Assembly: GCA_963752965.1 (NCBI GenBank) | Contig: CAVWAJ010000014.1 | Location: 248,001 to 312,000, forward strand | DNA: 64,000 nucleotides | Origin: QHXW01 sp963752965 | GTDB lineage: Bacteria; Acidobacteriota; Terriglobia; Bryobacterales; Bryobacteraceae | Direction of reading: 5' to 3' | Shown: one piece after another, positions 34,911 to 43,671 of the stretch | Numbering within the stretch: the first letter of the stretch is position 1 | Layout of the letters: each line of letters opens with the position of its first letter | The notes under the pieces: model-generated | Told to the model about the DNA's origin: nothing | Seen by the model: the letters and a program-made list of their open reading frames with translations, nothing else | Database searches by the model: none | Program-made: the position numbers and the translations under genes

Positions 34911-34976
34911 CTCGAAGCTCCTTTCCTCGCTGGAGCTTCTCAATTATGACTGGCAGAGATTATCGAGGGCAGGTCA

Positions 34977-35056
34977 CCCTGGCTGAATGCGACCGAGGTG
35001 AGCACTACATAAATGCAGCTGAGCGAAAGGAGCCCGGAAATGAGCCTGAGGTGCAA
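34977..35056 (-). pseudogene. Signal-peptide end of the histidine kinase, cut off by IS3
   Basis: On the minus strand a TTG at 35056 opens a frame reading MHLRLISGLLSLSCIYVVLT then SVAFSQG, a strong signal peptide with an AFS-type cleavage site. The frame runs into the CCCT duplication and, with the IS removed, continues without a stop into the kinase at 33577 (GPPSDTSQLPLVKV). AAGG lies about ten bases before the TTG. The start codon is inferred. Confidence 0.6.
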
Positions 35057-35610
35057 TCTGATCGCCTTGCGTTTGAATTTTACCGAAGAACAAGGACTCC
35101 CCAGTCCTGTAGCGTCCTCGACAAGGAGGATAACTATATCTTATTTTGAGTCCAGTTGTGGAGGAGAACAATACAACCAATGGATACGGCCACACACTAA
35201 CCTTAGTTGGGGTAAGTGCTGCTCAGACAAAACATACAAGAAACTACCCATGGCGCCCTCTTTTCGAGAGTGAATTCATCGAGCCGGGAGATAGCTGTTG
35301 CGAACAGCCCATATCACGAGCAATCAGGCAAACGGTCCCCAAACGGGATCGAGGAGATCATAGACGTCGACGACCGGTTCAGAGCTCAAACGGAATAGAA
35401 CCGGTCTGGCCCGTCACAGCACACGGATCAGGTTGCTCAACTGAGTGACACCCTCCCACGATTCATTGTTGCTCCCCGGCTCGACTGTTCGAATTACTTA
35501 ACTGGATGGTCAAGGGGGAGCAGTTCAACAGGACGAAGTCGCTTGCTTCGTCCAAGTCGGACGTCCTGAACTTAGAACAGTTCGGAAAGCCTGTTTCAAC
35601 GTGGCAAGTT
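35057..35610. other. Gap without recognised gene
   Basis: About 550 bases between the kinase leader and the isomerase. Several short frames exist, none with a family match or good ribosome site. The region before the kinase leader should contain its promoter, but no clear -35/-10 pair was found. Confidence 0.35.
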
Positions 35611-36501
35611 TCAGGAGACTTTCAAGGCCTTCAAATAAGCGACACTCTGGACCGTCAGATCCCAGTTCTGTTCGACGAAGTAGTTCTTCACGCCGCCGGT
35701 CTTGGCCGCGGTGAAAATTTTGGGCCAGTCGAGGCTGTCTTTTCCGACGGCGACTCCGGGGCCTCCGCGCTGTCCGCGGCCCGGCTCAGGGGCGTTCAGG
35801 TCGACGCCCTGTAGATGCATGGAAACGAAGCGGCCGGGATACTTGGTGAAGTACATCACCGGGTCTCCAACAGCCCTCATGGCGGACATCTGGAATTGCA
35901 TCTTCACGAATTTGGGGTCGAGCAACTCCAACAAGACTTCGTAGGTCACCCTGCCGTCCAGCTTCGACATCTCGAATCTCTCGTCGTGCAGGAACTGCTG
36001 GATACCGGCTTTGCCCGCCTTCTCGCCGATCTTGTTGTACTCCTCCGCCAATCTTTTCACCGTATCCATGGTGGTGACGCCGTTTTGCACCTGGCCATCG
36101 AGACTCGCGGTGCCCATCTGCGTCATGCCGATATCGTGGGCCCAGGAGATCGACTGCTCTTGTTTGTTGCGAAGTTCTTCCAGGTCGAAGTGGGCGCTCG
36201 GAGATTTCAGGCCGTGATCTTCAATGATGCGTCTGGTCTGCTTGCCGTCCGTCAGGCTGGCGAATTCGGCGTAACCTGGCGAGCACAGCTCCACGTTGCC
36301 AATGCCAAGAGCAGCCATGTCGGCACACAGTCCGGCAAAATCGCCGTTCTTGATCCTCTGGCGATGGGGATACGTCTGGCTCCCGATCGGCAGGTTGAGC
36401 GGATTGGCTTGCAGTTTCCGCACGGCGGCCGATAGGAGTCCTGCGCCGGCGGCATTCGCCGTCGATCTCTTCAGAAATTGTCTTCTCGAAAATCCGGACA
36501 A
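35611..36501 (-). CDS. Sugar phosphate isomerase/epimerase (AP endonuclease 2-like TIM barrel), Tat-exported
   Basis: A 296-residue xylose-isomerase-like TIM barrel. A Tat signal is present (FSRRQFLKRSTANAAGAGLL). Barrel strands carry the typical acidic and histidine ligands of the family: NVELCSPGY, SPSAHFDLEEL, QFLHDERF, FVSMHLQGVD and NYFVEQNWD. The gene follows the Gfo/Idh/MocA dehydrogenase by 28 bases in the same direction, a common pairing in which a keto-sugar produced by the dehydrogenase is isomerised or epimerised. The substrate is unknown. Confidence 0.85.
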   Translation of the reverse strand: MSGFSRRQFLKRSTANAAGAGLLSAAVRKLQANPLNLPIGSQTYPHRQRIKNGDFAGLCADMAALGIGNVELCSPGYAEFASLTDGKQTRRIIEDHGLKSPSAHFDLEELRNKQEQSISWAHDIGMTQMGTASLDGQVQNGVTTMDTVKRLAEEYNKIGEKAGKAGIQQFLHDERFEMSKLDGRVTYEVLLELLDPKFVKMQFQMSAMRAVGDPVMYFTKYPGRFVSMHLQGVDLNAPEPGRGQRGGPGVAVGKDSLDWPKIFTAAKTGGVKNYFVEQNWDLTVQSVAYLKALKVS

Positions 36502-36529
36502 GTATCCCTCCTCATTTGTAGCGCCAAGG

Positions 36530-38080
36530 TCAGGCGCTCGTTAGCTTCCAGCCGTCGCGATAGTTGCGGGTCAAGTACTGGTTGGCCTCAGGGATATTGG
36601 TGAACTTCATGTTCTCTTGGTCCCAGAGGAAAGCGGGCGCGCACTGGTCCTCGTTGAATATTCTCCGGCTGTAACGTATTGCTGCGCCAGCGAGCGCGAT
36701 GGCTTCCGAGCAATTAGCCGCATTGAGGAAGTTGCCCATCGAAGCGGGACCACCCTTGAAAGCCGCAATCCATTCGGCGTTGGCCGCAGCGCCACCACCG
36801 CCGCCGCCCCGGGCGCCCCGTTGGGACTCAGGCAGACCTCTTGCGGCGCGATACTCTTGCATCTTCTTCGCCGGCACGAGCTCGTTGTTCAGGATGATTC
36901 CCTTGTCGCCAACGAACAAAGTACCCGCGGCAGGGATTGACTTGCCATCCTCCGCCAACTCGTCGGGAGTGAAGGGGCGCATGCCACCGTCGTACCAATA
37001 GAGTTTCAGCGCCGGCCATTGGCCGTGGGCCGCGCATTTGAAGCACACACGGTTGGCGTATGGGAACGCGAAGTCATTCATCTTCACCGTGCTGACCTGA
37101 TCATTGATTTCGCAACTGGAGCTGGATTGGGCCTCCACGCTGTACGGGACTGGTAGTTCCAGCGCCATGAAAATCGGCCACAGGCTGTAATTCCCCATGT
37201 CGGCTATGCTGCCGCCGCCGAAATCGTACCAGCCGCGGAATACGGCATGCGTGTAGCTGGGGTGATACGGGCGCTCCTGTTCCGGCCCCAGCCACAGGTC
37301 CCAATCGAAATTCGCCGGAATGGGGGGCCGGTCAGTAGGCAGGGCGAGTTGCTGGGGCCAAAATGGTCGGTCGGTCCAGTTGTGCACTTCCTTTAAATTG
37401 CCGATGGCGCCATCGAGAATCATCTGCCGGACTTGGGTGAGCGGCGCATGCCAGGCCAGTAAGTGAGTGGCTACCCCGGTCTTGCGAGCCGTCTCCACAA
37501 CCATGCGCACTTCCGCCACGCGGTTCGCCAGCGGCTTGTGCATGAGTACATGCTTGCCCTTTTTCATGGCGGCGATTGAAATTGTCGCGTGCAGGTGGTC
37601 GGGGGTCATGATCTTGACGGAGTCGAGATCCTTCTCCTTTTCGAGCAGCTCGCGAAAGTCAGCGTAGGAGGCAACGCCCTTGAACTTTTCCGACTCCCGC
37701 TTTTTTGCGTAGTAGGTCTCGATGATTTCCTTGGCCATGTCGCGTCCCGCACGGACACCCGACACTCCGGCCCCCCAGTTCGGATCCTCCAAGGTCCTGC
37801 GGACGCTTTCCCGAATGCCGGTGGCGCTCCAATCGACATAGTTGGTACCGTCCTTGACTGGATCGCAGACAGCCGTGATCTGCACCTCAGGCGCAGCGAT
37901 CAGGCGCAGCATCTCTCTGGTTCCCTGAGTGCCACACCCGATGTAGGCCAACGTGATCTTGTCGCTGGGCGCGACGTACCCAGGCCCACCCAGCACGTGC
38001 CGTGGGACGAGGGTCAACGCCACACCGGCCGCGGCCGGCGCAAGGAACTCCCTGCGATTCATGTTGTCTTTCGGGGGCAT
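36530..38080 (-). CDS. Gfo/Idh/MocA-family NAD(P)-dependent oxidoreductase, Tat-exported
   Basis: A 516-residue sugar dehydrogenase-like protein. The ATG at 38080 is fixed by AAAGGAG six bases before it; the frame is open further but not signal-like. Tat motif MNRREFLAPAAAGVAL, Rossmann motif LAYIGCGTQGTREM, then the family motif HVLMHKPLANRVAE, in which the catalytic EKP is changed to HKP, and a long C-terminal alpha/beta domain. Such exported family members carry a bound nicotinamide cofactor. First gene of the pair with the isomerase; it is preceded, in the same direction, by the hairpins behind the third TonB receptor. Confidence 0.87.
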   Translation of the reverse strand: MPPKDNMNRREFLAPAAAGVALTLVPRHVLGGPGYVAPSDKITLAYIGCGTQGTREMLRLIAAPEVQITAVCDPVKDGTNYVDWSATGIRESVRRTLEDPNWGAGVSGVRAGRDMAKEIIETYYAKKRESEKFKGVASYADFRELLEKEKDLDSVKIMTPDHLHATISIAAMKKGKHVLMHKPLANRVAEVRMVVETARKTGVATHLLAWHAPLTQVRQMILDGAIGNLKEVHNWTDRPFWPQQLALPTDRPPIPANFDWDLWLGPEQERPYHPSYTHAVFRGWYDFGGGSIADMGNYSLWPIFMALELPVPYSVEAQSSSSCEINDQVSTVKMNDFAFPYANRVCFKCAAHGQWPALKLYWYDGGMRPFTPDELAEDGKSIPAAGTLFVGDKGIILNNELVPAKKMQEYRAARGLPESQRGARGGGGGGAAANAEWIAAFKGGPASMGNFLNAANCSEAIALAGAAIRYSRRIFNEDQCAPAFLWDQENMKFTNIPEANQYLTRNYRDGWKLTSA

Positions 38081-38115
38081 TTGCGACTCCTTTCGTGTGT
38101 TTGAATGGCGGCCAA

Positions 38116-38180
38116 CGTAGGGGCCGAACTTGTCCGGCCCTACGCAGCAAATCGTGTAGGGGCGAGGCACGCGCCTCGCC
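38116..38180. terminator. Two adjacent hairpins behind the TonB receptor gene
   Basis: GTAGGGGCCG and CGGCCCTAC (38117-38143) form a slightly imperfect hairpin. GGCGAGGC and GCCTCGCC (38161-38168 and 38173-38180) form a perfect 8-bp stem with a 4-base loop. They sit between the stop of the receptor and the dehydrogenase. The second resembles a widespread GTAGGGGCGAGGC-type intergenic repeat, so it could be a repeat element as well as a terminator. Confidence 0.5.
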
Positions 38181-38191
38181 TCGTTGCGGGT

Positions 38192-41100
38192 TTAGAAATA
38201 CAGCTTCATAGTCAACTGCACTTGGCGCGGAGGATTGGCCTGGCTGGTGGTTTGCCCAAAATTGCTGGCGTTTACGCTCGTATGCGGCGGAGCGAACTGG
38301 ACACGGTTCAGGGCGTTGAGCGCTTCGAAGCGAAACTCCAGGCGCGTCCCCTCATGGATTCGATTAATGGGAAACTCTTTGAACAACGACAGGGTTGCGT
38401 TCTCCTGGCCGGGGGCGTTGATATAGGGCAAAGTGCGGGGCGCATTGCCCACGGTGTAATGGGGCGGGGCGACAAACACATCCGGATTTGCGAAGTAGTT
38501 GTTGAGCCAATCCGAACCTGTGTTGCGCTGGGGTCTGCCAATTACATCGGGCTGTTGAGAGCCGTATGTGGGTAGCGGGAAACCGCCCGCAAGACCCAGG
38601 GTGAGTGGAAATCCGCTGGCAAAGGTCCAGATGCCGTTAAACTGCCACCCACCAATTACCGTATCCACCACGGGATTCCAGTTGTTGCCGACCATTTTCC
38701 CCTTGCCGAAAGGAAGCTCATAGACATAACTAAAATTCACCAAGTGCGTGGCGTTGTAAGCCGAGACCGACCGTTCCAACGCGTAGTTGTTCGGATCCTG
38801 GAGGTGGCTCTTGCCGATGCCTTTGAAATCGATGTTTTGGTCGGTTGCCGACGCATCATCGATGGCTTTCGACCAGGTGTAATTCGCCAGGAATTCCACT
38901 CCGTGCGAGAACCTCTTGTCGAGACGGGATTGCATTGCGTGGTAAATCGAATTAGCGTAGGGAGGCGCATCACCGCCGAAACCCGCAAACTGCGGGAACG
39001 GCAGTTGCAATTGATACGCCTGAACGGTCGGCGAGGACAGGAAAGTGTTGGGATCCTTGACGATGCCGTAAAACGGATTATTCACGTAAGTCAACAGGGA
39101 AGCGATCTGGCTGGGCGAGTCGTGCTCCACTTGACTTGAGAGAAAGTCCAGATTGCCGGCTCCGCCAAAGTAAAGGTGGGTCCCTTTCTTGCCCACGTAG
39201 TTCGCATCGAGAACCATGTCCCCGGGAAGTTCCCGCTCGAAACCCATGCTCCACGTTTGCTCGTACGGGGTCATGCTGATGGATTTTATCGGCCCCCAAG
39301 CAAAGTAGCCGACGTCGTTCAGCAAACCGAGAGAATTCCCCGGTGGTAAAGCCGGCCCCACGTTGGGGAATGGATCACTTAAGCGGCCCCAGGGCGTCGC
39401 ACCGTCGTTGTTATAAGTGGTGATCCAGGGCGTGTCCTTGACGTATCCCTCCCAGCCCCAGGCGCCCGGTCCGGCGGAGCCGACCTTCGAGGTCGAGTAG
39501 AAGATGCCATATCCGCCGCGTACAACAGTTTTGCTCAGGGGCTGCCAGGCGAATCCAATGCGCGGTTGGAAATCCTTCGGGTCCAGTTCGTAGTTGGTAC
39601 GATCGCTCGGGCTGGCATAGATTTCGCCGCCGTGCAACGTGCCCAACCCAGGAACCTGAAGCGGCGACACTACGTTGGGGTCGTCCCATTGCATGTTGTT
39701 GTAGCGCTCGGTGCGCGGAAAAGTGATGTCATAGCGCAGTCCGATATTCAAGGTGAGCTTGCGCGAGACCTTCCAATTGTCCTGGACATAACCTCCAGCC
39801 TGAAAGTTCTGCGTAGCTACCCAATTCGCGATCTCATACTCGCCGTTTCCGCTGCCGTCCCCTGAAAAACCGGTCATGAAACTGGCCATTGCATCGCCGC
39901 CGTCGCCGTAGTTGGGGTCCTGAGATGTCCCGGTGTAGTCGTAGGGAAAATTCCCCCCGGTCGGTCCTGGATTTGCATAATTTCCACGATGCATTCGGCC
40001 TTCGCCACCGAATTTAAGCTCATGCGACCCCTTGACCCAACTAAGCGTGGCTTGCAATTGGTGTGTGAGATCGCCATTCAGGTAATAGCTCCATGGCTGT
40101 GTGCCTATGTTGGTGCCGTATGAGTCGTTAATGTTGACGTCGGGCAAAGCCGGCGGATAGCCTCGGTCCATATATGCGGGCAACCCGAGTAATTTCACGG
40201 GATCGAGGTTCTTGTAATCGCCAGAAATCCCAGGCTGCAGGCCCCAATTCCGCGTGAACCCATAGGAAAAGCTCAGTAAAACCGTGGGGCTGAAAGTGTA
40301 ATTCTCGGTAATCGCGAAAGCGTGGGCAGTGCCTGGCGCTGGGCCTGACGTGTAAGGATCCGCAACGTTTCCGTAAAAGTTGTACGCGTGGCTGTAACTG
40401 GACTGCTGTGAATACTTGGCAGTTAACAGACTCTTATCACTGAAACGGTGGTCGATTTTCAAATCCCATTGGTTGTTGTTGTTGATATTGGATCCGGAGG
40501 CGATCCAGTTGTAATAGTACTGATAGTTGGGTGTCCCCACTGCCAGATTCGGCATCGGAAAATACTGGATCATCTTGGCCGCAACCGGATCGATGAGGTT
40601 TCCTGGGCGGGCCGGCAACTGATAACCGGTGCCGTTCAAATTCGCATTACCTCCGCTCATGAATGTGGCCAGATTGTTGAAGGGGATGTAGGTGGAGCGC
40701 ACGGCTCCCCCGACATTGGGATCATAGGTGCCGGAATAGGGATCCCAGAGTTGACCGGCCGGAGATGAACACATGCCGTTCTTGTCCCATGTGCCGCCGT
40801 TATAGCCGCATAGTTCTCCAAAATTACCTTGGCGCTCCGCGGCGCTGGGCACACCGCCGGATGCAGTCGATTGAGAAATCTCCCGCACGCCGTCGTAATC
40901 AAAGAAGAAGAAAGTCTTGTTCTTCTTGATGGGGCCGCCGACGGTGCCACCGAATTGGTTGCGGCGCAGACCGGGAATCGGATTGCCCGCGGAATTGTCG
41001 AAGAAGTCGTTGGCGTCGAGCACCTGATTCCGGAATGCCTCATGGAGGCTGCCGTGGAACGCGTTCGTGCCTGAGCGCGTGACCATGTTGACTATGGAAG

Positions 41101-41809
41101 CACCGGAAAAGCCAAATTCCGCGCTGAAGTTTGACGTTTGCACCTTGAACTCTTCAATGGAGTCCAAGGGTGCCTGATAGATGATGTTCTGCTGACCGCT
41201 GTTCTGATCAAAATTAGTGGTCGTGATCCCATCCATCAACACGTCCGCCGTCGCGTTTCGGCCGCCGTTGGAAACGAAGTTGTTGCCTCCCCCAGGGTTT
41301 CCGCCGTTTTGCGTGGTGACGACGCCGGGCGTGAGATAAGCAAGATTCATGATGTCGCGGCCGATGTTGGGCAGGTCATTAATGAACTTGCGGTCAAGCA
41401 CCTGGCCGGTGACCGCGTCTTGGGTGGAGAGCAGGGGAGCTTCCGTCGTGATATTGACTGATTGCGCGCCGGTGACCAACTGCAAGGCAAAGTCCACCGA
41501 GGTGTTCTGGTTGATCGCGATCACGATGCCCGTTCGCGTCTGAGTCTGAAAGCCCTCGGCGACAACGGTGAGCTTGTACGAACCGGGAGGGACGCCGCGG
41601 AATATATAGCGCCCGGTGGTGTCGCTGGTAGCGGTGAAAGTATATCCCTTTCCTTCGTCCAACAAAGTGACTTTCGCGTTCGGAATTACCGCGTTGGAGG
41701 GGTCGGCGACTACGCCCACAATTGACCCAGAATACAATTGCGCCCAGGCCAACGAAGCGCTCAGAACCAGCATGAAGGCGATCAGCCAAACTCTACTTGG
41801 AGTCCTCAT
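38192..41809 (-). CDS. TonB-dependent outer-membrane receptor with carboxypeptidase-like domain
   Basis: A 1205-residue Oar-like receptor. Signal peptide MRTPSRVWLIAFMLVLSASL with AWAQ; sandwich domain SIVGVVADPSNAVIPNAKVT; plug with LDRKFINDLPNIGRDIMNLA, a DGITTTNFDQNSGQQN turn and GASIVNMVTRSGTNAFHG; then a long barrel ending VQLTMKLYF with a terminal Phe. It shares direction with the downstream dehydrogenase and isomerase genes, so the three may be one substrate-use locus, though the hairpins at 38116-38180 suggest at least partial transcription stop between them. Confidence 0.9.
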   Translation of the reverse strand: MRTPSRVWLIAFMLVLSASLAWAQLYSGSIVGVVADPSNAVIPNAKVTLLDEGKGYTFTATSDTTGRYIFRGVPPGSYKLTVVAEGFQTQTRTGIVIAINQNTSVDFALQLVTGAQSVNITTEAPLLSTQDAVTGQVLDRKFINDLPNIGRDIMNLAYLTPGVVTTQNGGNPGGGNNFVSNGGRNATADVLMDGITTTNFDQNSGQQNIIYQAPLDSIEEFKVQTSNFSAEFGFSGASIVNMVTRSGTNAFHGSLHEAFRNQVLDANDFFDNSAGNPIPGLRRNQFGGTVGGPIKKNKTFFFFDYDGVREISQSTASGGVPSAAERQGNFGELCGYNGGTWDKNGMCSSPAGQLWDPYSGTYDPNVGGAVRSTYIPFNNLATFMSGGNANLNGTGYQLPARPGNLIDPVAAKMIQYFPMPNLAVGTPNYQYYYNWIASGSNINNNNQWDLKIDHRFSDKSLLTAKYSQQSSYSHAYNFYGNVADPYTSGPAPGTAHAFAITENYTFSPTVLLSFSYGFTRNWGLQPGISGDYKNLDPVKLLGLPAYMDRGYPPALPDVNINDSYGTNIGTQPWSYYLNGDLTHQLQATLSWVKGSHELKFGGEGRMHRGNYANPGPTGGNFPYDYTGTSQDPNYGDGGDAMASFMTGFSGDGSGNGEYEIANWVATQNFQAGGYVQDNWKVSRKLTLNIGLRYDITFPRTERYNNMQWDDPNVVSPLQVPGLGTLHGGEIYASPSDRTNYELDPKDFQPRIGFAWQPLSKTVVRGGYGIFYSTSKVGSAGPGAWGWEGYVKDTPWITTYNNDGATPWGRLSDPFPNVGPALPPGNSLGLLNDVGYFAWGPIKSISMTPYEQTWSMGFERELPGDMVLDANYVGKKGTHLYFGGAGNLDFLSSQVEHDSPSQIASLLTYVNNPFYGIVKDPNTFLSSPTVQAYQLQLPFPQFAGFGGDAPPYANSIYHAMQSRLDKRFSHGVEFLANYTWSKAIDDASATDQNIDFKGIGKSHLQDPNNYALERSVSAYNATHLVNFSYVYELPFGKGKMVGNNWNPVVDTVIGGWQFNGIWTFASGFPLTLGLAGGFPLPTYGSQQPDVIGRPQRNTGSDWLNNYFANPDVFVAPPHYTVGNAPRTLPYINAPGQENATLSLFKEFPINRIHEGTRLEFRFEALNALNRVQFAPPHTSVNASNFGQTTSQANPPRQVQLTMKLYF

Positions 41810-41933
41810 ACCACGTCAGTACCTTTCCGGCCTGGATACAGAATATTCCGCATCGGCCAAACGCCGCGCGATCAGCGCAATCCACTCGTGGAGGATAATT
41901 CAGTACCCAGAGCTCAACCCAAGATTTTGTTCG

Positions 41934-41961
41934 ATGATACTCCGACTAGGGGTGTTGTCAA
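41934..41961 (-). promoter_or_regulatory. Sigma-70 type promoter for the third TonB receptor
   Basis: On the minus strand TTGACA (41961-41956) and TATCAT (41939-41934) are 16 bases apart, 125 bases before the start codon. The leader between has no clear gene. Confidence 0.55.
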
Positions 41962-42099
41962 TAGGGAAGAGCAGGATTTCTCCGAATTGGGCCATCAGGC
42001 AGCGGTGCGTGGCGCGGTCTTGATCTGTAATCCTCTGATTCCGTGTAGTTTTCCAGATATTAGTTCTTCGGGCTGCGAGCGCCAGCGTACAATGAGGGC

Positions 42100-43056
42100 G
42101 TGAAATTGCGGCTGATTGTGAGCGCGCTGGCGCTGGCGGCTATGGCGAGGGGTCAAGCGCCGGCGAGCACGCGGCCGGCGCCGACGCCAGCGACGATCGC
42201 GCAGCTTGCCGAGTCGGGGCATTGTCGCGCGGCGCTTCCCCAGCTGAAGACGGCGCTGGCGCACACTACCGAGCCGGAGCTGAAGAAGAGACTCGGTGTG
42301 GACGGGGTAGAGTGCGCGATGACCTTGAAAGACTCGGAAGCGGCCGAGGACCTGCTTCGCTCTCTGAGAGAACAATTTCCCAGCGACCCGGAGGTGCTGT
42401 ATATCGCGGTCCACGTGTTTTCCGATCTTTCGCTACGCGCTTCGCAGGAGCTGGCGATGAGCGCTCCGGCTTCCTACCAGATGCACGAGCTCAACGCTGA
42501 GGCGATGGAAGCGCAGGGCAAGCCGGAGGATGCCGTTGGGGAATACCGCGAGGTGCTAAAGAAAGAACCAAAGGTGCACGGGATTCACTATCGCATCGGA
42601 CGTTTGCTGCTTTCGGGGCCGAACCGGGTCGCGAACAAGGAGGAAGCGCGGCGGGAATTCGAAGAAGAATTGAAGGTCGATCCTTCTAGCGCAGCATCGG
42701 AATACGTGTTGGGTGAGCTAGCGCGACAGGATCAACAGACGAGTGTCGCGGTGGAGCATTTTGAACGGGCTACGAAGCTCGATGGTGGATTTACAGACGC
42801 ATTTATTGGGCTTGGAAGGACGCTCATTGAAGGGGGGCGCACTGCAGAGGCTGTTGCGCCGCTTCAGGCCGCTACCAAACTACAGCCGGACAACCCGGCG
42901 GCTCACTTCTACTTGGCCACGGCGTACCAGCGCTCCGGGCGGCAGGAAGACGCCGGCCGGGAATTTGGGCTGCAAAAGCAAGCGACCGAAAACGTGGAGC
43001 GGGCCAGGCAGGAGATGCGGGCGGTAGAGGCAGGCGAAGCGGCGGAGCCGAAGTAG
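42100..43056 (+). CDS. Secreted tetratricopeptide repeat protein
   Basis: A 318-residue protein starting at a GTG (42100) with GAGGG just before it. Signal peptide LRLIVSALALAAMARGQ. TPR-type helical pairs repeat from about residue 140 to 300 (AEAMEAQGKPEDAVGEYREV; AASEYVLGELARQDQQTSVA; LGRTLIEGGRTAEAVAPLQA; HFYLATAYQRSGRQEDAGRE). TPR proteins scaffold protein contacts; in acidobacteria such genes often accompany CRTAC1/UnbV proteins, and a CRTAC1 remnant lies right behind on the other strand. Confidence 0.8.
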   Translation: MKLRLIVSALALAAMARGQAPASTRPAPTPATIAQLAESGHCRAALPQLKTALAHTTEPELKKRLGVDGVECAMTLKDSEAAEDLLRSLREQFPSDPEVLYIAVHVFSDLSLRASQELAMSAPASYQMHELNAEAMEAQGKPEDAVGEYREVLKKEPKVHGIHYRIGRLLLSGPNRVANKEEARREFEEELKVDPSSAASEYVLGELARQDQQTSVAVEHFERATKLDGGFTDAFIGLGRTLIEGGRTAEAVAPLQAATKLQPDNPAAHFYLATAYQRSGRQEDAGREFGLQKQATENVERARQEMRAVEAGEAAEPK

Positions 43057-43065
43057 ACGTAGCGG

Positions 43066-43250
43066 GGTTACCCGCCGCCAATCTTTCCACAGTCATATAG
43101 CGATCGATGGTCAGGTCCACAAGCCGCTGCGTATTGCTGCTGGGCAGGGGCCACTTGATCTCCACCCAGTCGATCTTCGTGCTCGCGCCGAGTCCGAGGA
43201 GGACACGGGGCATCGTGCGAGGACAAATAACTCCGGGTCAGCGCCGTCAC
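43066..43250 (-). pseudogene. CRTAC1/ASPIC-UnbV protein, C-terminal remnant with frameshift
   Basis: Minus-strand frames read TRSYLSSHD and, one base shifted, PRVLLGLGASTKIDWVEIKW followed by a DLTIDRYMTVE-like end, the usual last strands of the ASPIC/UnbV domain (SYLSxHDPRxxFGLG.. W). The frame breaks at about 43210 and no upstream part remains. The neighbouring 43251-43572 holds no gene I can name; it ends in the right attachment region. Confidence 0.65.
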
Positions 43251-43572
43251 GCCACCCGACGGGCTGGGACCTAGTGGTGTTTAGGATAGCCCATGAATCT
43301 ACCGCCGCTCGGGATATCTTCTGCTTGCTCCGGTCGGACGTCGGCCACTCGGAGAATGCCTCCGAAAGGATCTTTTTGGAGATCAGTCTGTGAAGGTCCC
43401 ATTCCGTGAGTTTTTCGCCGCAATCTGACCAACCTGTTTTGAAGGGGGGAGGACTCGACCGGCTGGCTCCATTTGGCTCCATTAAGCGGAGCCATTGGAA
43501 ACTGCAGTGCTTGAAATCGCCTGAAACGTTGCGTCGTGAACGCTAAATTCTTATTTTACAACGTAGCGTTGA

Positions 43573-43611
<39 letters not shown>

Positions 43612-43671
43612 GTCCTGATCTGCTGTGAGTTTATCAGACAGGTCCACTCCTCGCAATGTAACCCTATCCGT

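Larger units (their letters stand above)
33582..34976 (-). mobile_element. IS3-family insertion sequence, complete
   Basis: A 1395-bp element. Imperfect terminal inverted repeats start TGACCTGCCTCGATTTTCTC on the left and TGACCTGCCCTCGATAATCT on the right (minus strand). A 4-base target duplication CCCT flanks it (33578-33581 and 34977-34980). It carries overlapping orfA and orfB with an A6C frameshift site. It interrupts the histidine kinase gene. Confidence 0.9.
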
